This document shows, piece by piece, positions 59,771-64,000 of a stretch of DNA of 64,000 nt; position 1 is the first letter of the stretch; the number at the start of each line of letters is the position of its first letter. Where the stretch lies: NCBI RefSeq assembly GCF_051650185.1, contig NZ_JBOFIN010000026.1:1-64000 (forward strand), read 5' to 3'. The translations under genes and the position numbers were made by a program. A model generated the notes under the pieces. The model saw only the letters and a list, made by a program, of their open reading frames with translations. It made no database searches and had not been told where the DNA came from. The stretch comes from Scandinavium sp051650185. GTDB lineage: Bacteria > Pseudomonadota > Gammaproteobacteria > Enterobacterales > Enterobacteriaceae.

Positions 59771-60931
59771 ATGCGCCGTGTGCGTTATGGGATCTTTTTC
59801 GCCGGGCTGCTTGCCAGCAGCTCATTGCTCGCCAACACCTCGTGGCAGCAAACCGAAGCGCAGGCGCGCGGGCAAACCGTCTGGTTTAATGCCTGGGGCG
59901 GCGATCAGGCGGTGAATCGCTATCTCGACTGGGTCAGTGGGGAAGTGAAACGCGGTTACGACATTACTCTGCGCATTGTGCACATTGCCGACGCTGCCGA
60001 TACGGTGAAACGCATTCAGACAGAAGCTAAAGCAGGCCGCACGCACAACGGTTCAGTCGATTTGCTGTGGGTCAACGGGGAAAACTTCAGAACCCTGAAA
60101 GAGGCGAATCTGCTGAAAACGGGCTGGGCCGAGCAGCTGCCAAACTGGCGCTATGTTGATTTGCAAAAACCGGTGCGGGAAGATTTTTCCGTGCCGACTG
60201 ACGGCGCTGAATCACCATGGGGAAGTGCACAACTAACCTTTATCGCCCGTCGCGAGCAAACGCCACAGCCGCCGCTTTCCGCCGCAGATTTACTCAGTTT
60301 TGCCGCCGCTCATCCAGGCTCCATGACCTACCCTCGCCCGCCTGATTTCACCGCCACGGCGTTTCTGGAACAGCTTCTGCTGGTGCTCACCACGCAGCCT
60401 GATGCGCTGAAGCAGCCGCCGGATCCTGCAACCTTTGCCGAAGTGGCTGCCCCGCTGTGGGCGTATCTGGATAAACTGCATCCACAGCTTTGGCGTAAAG
60501 GCACAGATTTCCCGGCATCACCCGCCAAAATGGATGCCATGCTCGCCAATGGCACTTTGCGGCTTTCTCTGACGTTTAACCCCATGCACGCCGCGCAAAA
60601 AGTTGCGAGCGGCGAATTGCCGAAAGACAGCTACAGCTTTGGCTTCCGTAAAGGCATGATCGGCAACGTTCATTTCGTCACGATCCCGGCAAACGCCCGC
60701 TCCCCGCAGGCTGCACAGGTGGTGGCTAACTTCCTGCTTTCCCCCGCGGCTCAACAGCGTAAAGCTGATGCTGCTATATGGGGAGATCCGACGGTGTTAG
60801 ATATGCAAAAGCTCCCTGAGCCCTGGCCTGAAGTCACCTCAGAACAAATGCCAGCCGTACTGGCTGAGCCACATGCTGCCTGGGTCAGCGCGCTGGAGCA
60901 GGAATGGCTGCGCCGTTACGGTACGCACTGA
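59771..60931 (+). CDS. ynjB: ABC transporter substrate-binding protein YnjB
   Basis: This is a 386-residue periplasmic solute-binding protein with a signal peptide ending at LLAN (about residue 22). It belongs to the family of YnjB, next to iron/thiamine/polyamine-type binding proteins. The substrate of YnjBCD has not been established. Motifs such as GQTVWFNAWGGDQAVNRYLD and VDLLWVNGENFRTLKE match E. coli YnjB. It overlaps ynjC by 28 bases. Confidence 0.93.
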   Translation: MRRVRYGIFFAGLLASSSLLANTSWQQTEAQARGQTVWFNAWGGDQAVNRYLDWVSGEVKRGYDITLRIVHIADAADTVKRIQTEAKAGRTHNGSVDLLWVNGENFRTLKEANLLKTGWAEQLPNWRYVDLQKPVREDFSVPTDGAESPWGSAQLTFIARREQTPQPPLSAADLLSFAAAHPGSMTYPRPPDFTATAFLEQLLLVLTTQPDALKQPPDPATFAEVAAPLWAYLDKLHPQLWRKGTDFPASPAKMDAMLANGTLRLSLTFNPMHAAQKVASGELPKDSYSFGFRKGMIGNVHFVTIPANARSPQAAQVVANFLLSPAAQQRKADAAIWGDPTVLDMQKLPEPWPEVTSEQMPAVLAEPHAAWVSALEQEWLRRYGTH

Positions 60932-62439
60932 TTTCCCTGCTGTGGGCAGCAATGGCGCTGATCTACCTGCCGTTGCTGCCTACGCTCGGCCAGCTTGTGC
61001 AACCGGCCTTTTCGCTGGCTGACTGGCAAACGCTGCTTCAAGATACGCAACTGCCGCAGGCGCTGCTGGCAACCCTTGTCTCCACGCTGATTGCCGTGGG
61101 TGGCGCGCTGCTGATTGCACTCTCCGTGGTCGCAGCGCTCTGGCTTTCCCAGCGCTGGCAGCGTCTTGCCTCCCAGCTTCCTCTGTTGCTCGCCGTGCCG
61201 CATGTTGCCTTTGTCACCGCCGCCCTCCTGCTTTTTGCTGAAGGCGGCTGGCTGTTTCACCTGTTCCCCACGCTGACGCCGTTTATCGATCGCTATGGCA
61301 TCGGGCTTGGCCTGACGCTGGCCTTCAAAGAGAGCGTGTTTTTGCTGTGGACGCTCTATGCCTTACTCAGCGGCAAACGGCTCACGCAGCAGAGTCTGGT
61401 GTTACGCGCTCAGGGTTACGGGCGCTGGCAGATTCTGGCCTGGCTGGTGTTGCCGCAGCTGATGCCACAATTACGTATCGTGCTACTGGCTACAACAGCG
61501 TGGACGCTTTCGGCGGTCGATGTGGCAATTATTCTTGGGCCGGGAAATCCGCCGACGCTGGCGGTTCTTGCCTGGCAGTGGCTTTCGCAGGGTGATGCAC
61601 AACAGCAAACTCAGGGGACTCTGGCTTGCCTGCTTTTGCTATTAATCCTGGCGGCGATGGTTTTGGCTGCCAGGCTGGTCTGGTGGCTGTTTCGTCGAAA
61701 CATTCCTGATTTTCAGGGCGTTCGCGACCCTGCTTCTCATGCTCTTGTGGGTCGTACGTTTGCGTGGCTGCTGCCGCTCTCTGGCCTGTTCTGTGTCCTG
61801 ACGCTCGCGCTGCTTTCTCGCCCGGACGGTGTCGAAGTGACAAGCCTGTTCAACAGCCTCTGGCTGGCGCTCAGCGCTTCACTGTTGGCGGCGATGCTCA
61901 GCTTGCTGTGGCTTGAATATGGCCCGAAGCGTTTTACAGCCTGGATTTGGTTCCCCCTGGTGCTCCCCGCGCTGCCGCTGGTTGCCGGGCAATATCAGCT
62001 GGCGTTATGGAGCTGGCAGGATGGCGAGGCATTGACCGTTCTCTGGGGGCACTTGTTGTGGGTGGTGCCCTGGACGCTGTTTATCCTGCATCCTGCCTGG
62101 CACCGGCTCGACCCGCGAATGTTGCTCGTCGCTCGCACGCTCGGCTGGGGGCAATGGCGCTGCTTCTGGGTAGTGAAATGCCCTCTTCTGCTGCGCCCGG
62201 TTCTTGGCGCGGTCGCGGTCGGGTTTTCGGTGAGTATTGCGCAATATCTGCCGACCGTCTGGCTGGGTGCCGGACGAATCACTACCCTTACCACTGACGC
62301 CGTGGCGCTAAGCAGCGGTGGCAGCACGACTTTACTGGCGACTCAGGCGTTGTGGCAACTGCTGCTGCCGGGCCTGTTTTTCGGGGCGATCGCCCTGCTG
62401 CTCAGGCTGACAGGCCATTACCGACAAGGACTGCGTTGA
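60904..62439 (+). CDS. ynjC: ABC transporter permease YnjC
   Basis: This is a 511-residue fused-duplicate permease with about twelve membrane segments. Two binding-protein-dependent transport loops can be seen, one around VLRAQGYGRWQILAWLVLPQ (residues 165-184) and the other around ARTLGWGQWRCFWVVKCPLL (about 410-429). This FbpB-like double permease would work with YnjB and YnjD. ATG 60904 lies within the ynjB end; the TGA overlaps the ynjD ATG. Confidence 0.94.
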   Translation: MAAPLRYALISLLWAAMALIYLPLLPTLGQLVQPAFSLADWQTLLQDTQLPQALLATLVSTLIAVGGALLIALSVVAALWLSQRWQRLASQLPLLLAVPHVAFVTAALLLFAEGGWLFHLFPTLTPFIDRYGIGLGLTLAFKESVFLLWTLYALLSGKRLTQQSLVLRAQGYGRWQILAWLVLPQLMPQLRIVLLATTAWTLSAVDVAIILGPGNPPTLAVLAWQWLSQGDAQQQTQGTLACLLLLLILAAMVLAARLVWWLFRRNIPDFQGVRDPASHALVGRTFAWLLPLSGLFCVLTLALLSRPDGVEVTSLFNSLWLALSASLLAAMLSLLWLEYGPKRFTAWIWFPLVLPALPLVAGQYQLALWSWQDGEALTVLWGHLLWVVPWTLFILHPAWHRLDPRMLLVARTLGWGQWRCFWVVKCPLLLRPVLGAVAVGFSVSIAQYLPTVWLGAGRITTLTTDAVALSSGGSTTLLATQALWQLLLPGLFFGAIALLLRLTGHYRQGLR

Positions 62440-63071
62440 TGTTAATCGTTAAAAACCTGACCCTCACCTGCGCTAACTCGCCGTTACTTCGTGTCGTAAC
62501 CTTTCAGGTTGAGAAAGGCGAAGTGTTGACGCTAATGGGCGATTCCGGCAGCGGGAAATCCACCTTGTTTTCGTGGATGGTCGGTGCATTGCCTGAAGCT
62601 TTTCAGGCTTCAGGGGAACTCTGGCTGGAGGATAAGCGCCTCGATGGGCTGCCAACAGAAACCCGGCGCGTCGGCATTCTGTTCCAGGACGCATTGCTGT
62701 TCGATCACTTTAACGTTGGGCAAAACCTGCTGCTCGCCCTTCCGGCGTCAGTAGCGCGTCAGGAAAGGCGGCTAAAAGTGGAGGCCGCGCTGGAAAGCGC
62801 CGGGTTGGAAGGTTTTTACTCCCGCGACCCGGCTACGCTATCCGGTGGACAACGTGCCCGCGTTGCGTTGCTGCGTTCGCTGTTAGCTCAGCCCGATGCT
62901 TTGCTGCTTGATGAGCCGTTCAGTGGCCTCGATGCAGCGCTTCGCGATAGCTTCCGCGCTTTCGTTTTTAGCCAGATTCGCCAGCAGAATATTCCCGCCG
63001 TGCTGGTCACTCACGACGTGGCAGATATCCCGCCAGAGGGGCGCTGTCTGCAGCTTGAAAGCTGGCGCTAA
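62439..63071 (+). CDS. ynjD: ABC transporter ATP-binding protein YnjD
   Basis: This is a 210-residue ATPase with Walker A GDSGSGKST (residues 34-42), signature LSGGQ (134-138), Walker B LLLDEP (155-160) and H-loop VTHDV. It powers the YnjBC importer. The frame is open upstream, but ATG 62439 overlaps the ynjC stop by one base and gives the family start MLIVKNLTLTC. The operon probably continues into ynjE, 75 bases downstream. Confidence 0.94.
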   Translation: MLIVKNLTLTCANSPLLRVVTFQVEKGEVLTLMGDSGSGKSTLFSWMVGALPEAFQASGELWLEDKRLDGLPTETRRVGILFQDALLFDHFNVGQNLLLALPASVARQERRLKVEAALESAGLEGFYSRDPATLSGGQRARVALLRSLLAQPDALLLDEPFSGLDAALRDSFRAFVFSQIRQQNIPAVLVTHDVADIPPEGRCLQLESWR

Positions 63072-63112
63072 TCTGTTTCAGCGCAAGGTTTTTCTCACTT
63101 TGGAGGTTCAGA

Positions 63113-63220
63113 ATGGCGCTTCTTTTCACTCTTGTCGGGCAATTCGATGAAACGTGTTTCTCAACTGACCGCGCTGGCCCTGCTGATCGGGCTCTCTTCC
63201 TCTGCTTCCTTTGCCGCTGA
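63113..63220 (+). CDS. Possible 35-aa upstream ORF overlapping ynjE
   Basis: An ATG at 63113 is preceded by a strong ribosome site (TTGGAGG). It opens 35 codons starting MALLFTLVGQFDETCFSTDR and ending at TGA 63218-63220. It overlaps the first 25 codons of ynjE in another frame. The ynjE ATG itself has only a weak ribosome site. It could be a coupling or leader ORF, or a chance frame. Confidence 0.35.
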   Translation: MALLFTLVGQFDETCFSTDRAGPADRALFLCFLCR

Positions 63221-64000
63221 TAAGGCTTCGACCTTGACGCTAAGCGAACTGCAACAGCAACACGGTGTCGCCATTGATACGCGCCAGAGCGCGTTTTATA
63301 ACGGCTGGCCGCAAGCACTCAATGGCCCTGAAGGTCATGAGCCTTCTGCGCTCAACCTGTCGGCAACCTGGCTTTCAGCGATGAACGACGAACAGCTGGC
63401 CGCCTGGATCAAACAACACCCGTTGCAGCCTGCCACGCCTGTCGCGCTGTACGGTGCACCCCAGGATAACGAAGCCGTTGCGGCACGCCTGAAAAAAGCC
63501 GGAATGACTCACGTCAGTCTGCTGAGCGATGCCTTACAACAGCCCGAAAGATTGCAAAAACTGCCGCACTTTGAACAGCTGGTTTACCCACAATGGCTGC
63601 ACGATTTGCAACAGCAAAAGGTGGTGACCGCCGCTCCGGAAGGTGACTGGAAAGTGTTTGAAGCAGCCTGGGGCGCGCCAAAACTCTATCTGCTGAGCCA
63701 CATTCCGGGTGCCGGGTACATCGACACCAACGAGGTGGAAAGCGAGCCGCTGTGGAATAAAGTCCCGGACGACAAGCTGAAGGCATTCATGGCAAAACAA
63801 GGCATCCGTCATGACACCACGGTTATCCTTTACGGTCGTGATGTCTACGCGGCGGCTCGTGTGGCGCAAATCCTGCTGTATGCTGGCGTGAAAGATGTTC
63901 GGCTGCTGGATGGCGGCTGGAAAACCTGGTCAGATGCCGGTTTACCTGTTGAGCGCGGCGTACCCGGCAAAATCACTCCCGCCCCTGACTTTGGTGCGCC
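63147..64000 (+). CDS. ynjE: Thiosulfate sulfurtransferase YnjE (3' end beyond window)
   Basis: This is the N-terminal part (284 codons) of a periplasmic multi-rhodanese-domain protein. The signal peptide MKRVSQLTALALLIGLSSSA ends SFA, before ADKAST. A degenerate first rhodanese-like domain (about residues 30-140) and most of the second (from about 165, with HIPGAGYIDTNEVESEPLWN) are visible. In E. coli the catalytic Cys is in the third domain, which lies outside the window. It is likely co-transcribed with ynjBCD. Confidence 0.94.
   Translation, partial: MKRVSQLTALALLIGLSSSASFAADKASTLTLSELQQQHGVAIDTRQSAFYNGWPQALNGPEGHEPSALNLSATWLSAMNDEQLAAWIKQHPLQPATPVALYGAPQDNEAVAARLKKAGMTHVSLLSDALQQPERLQKLPHFEQLVYPQWLHDLQQQKVVTAAPEGDWKVFEAAWGAPKLYLLSHIPGAGYIDTNEVESEPLWNKVPDDKLKAFMAKQGIRHDTTVILYGRDVYAAARVAQILLYAGVKDVRLLDGGWKTWSDAGLPVERGVPGKITPAPDFGA

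Noticed and set aside
1..64000. CRISPR arrays, IS elements, prophage genes, tRNA or rRNA genes
   Set aside because: Looked for and not seen; no regularly spaced repeats, transposase or integrase frames, and no tRNA-like cloverleaf noticed.

Overview
The window is a chromosomal segment of a member of the Enterobacteriaceae. Almost every gene has a close counterpart in Escherichia coli K-12 (topA, the trp operon, yciCBA, chb, ast, xthA, ynj). Gene content and order differ enough to suggest an Enterobacter/Lelliottia/Leclercia/Kluyvera-type genome, but the genus cannot be fixed from the sequence alone. No IS element, CRISPR array, tRNA or rRNA was seen. Layout: 1-6021 holds the topA end, yciN, sohB, yciK-cobO, rluB and yciO-rnm in E. 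coli order. 6022-12859 is an insertion between rnm and trpL. It holds a tightly coupled operon of three SPFH/Band-7 membrane proteins and a P1B-type metal ATPase, possibly led by a small ORF, followed by a divergent cupin gene. 13036-19818 is the complete trp operon with operator, leader peptide, attenuator and trpE-trpD(G)-trpC(F)-trpB-trpA. Next come a Fur-box-preceded RyhB-like small RNA (about 19968-20061), a YSC84-type lipoprotein, ompW and yciCBA. At 23584 the order jumps, relative to K-12, from yciA to yniB-hxpB-ydjM-tcyP; tonB does not follow yciA. 27261-36593 is a full citrate fermentation module: the dpiAB two-component system divergent from citCDEFXGT. cedA, chbBCARFG, osmE, nadE, cho, ves, spy and astCADBE then follow K-12 order, without katE between cedA and chbG. 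53094-58541 is a second accessory block, between astC and xthA. It holds a pyridine-nucleotide disulfide oxidoreductase, two aldo/keto reductases, a LysR regulator and an AT-rich orphan gene with an HEPN-like R-x4-H motif. xthA and ynjBCDE (ynjE cut by the window end) close the window. How the parts work together: the citrate module imports citrate by antiport (CitT), matures citrate lyase (CitC, CitX, CitG) and cleaves citrate (CitDEF) under DpiAB control. The chb genes import and degrade chitobiose, and the ast genes degrade arginine under a sigma-54 promoter with NtrC-like sites. Two LexA boxes (ydjM, cho) place those genes in the SOS response. The strongest candidates for something little described are the SPFH/P1B-ATPase operon, the RyhB paralogue at this locus, and the HEPN-like orphan.
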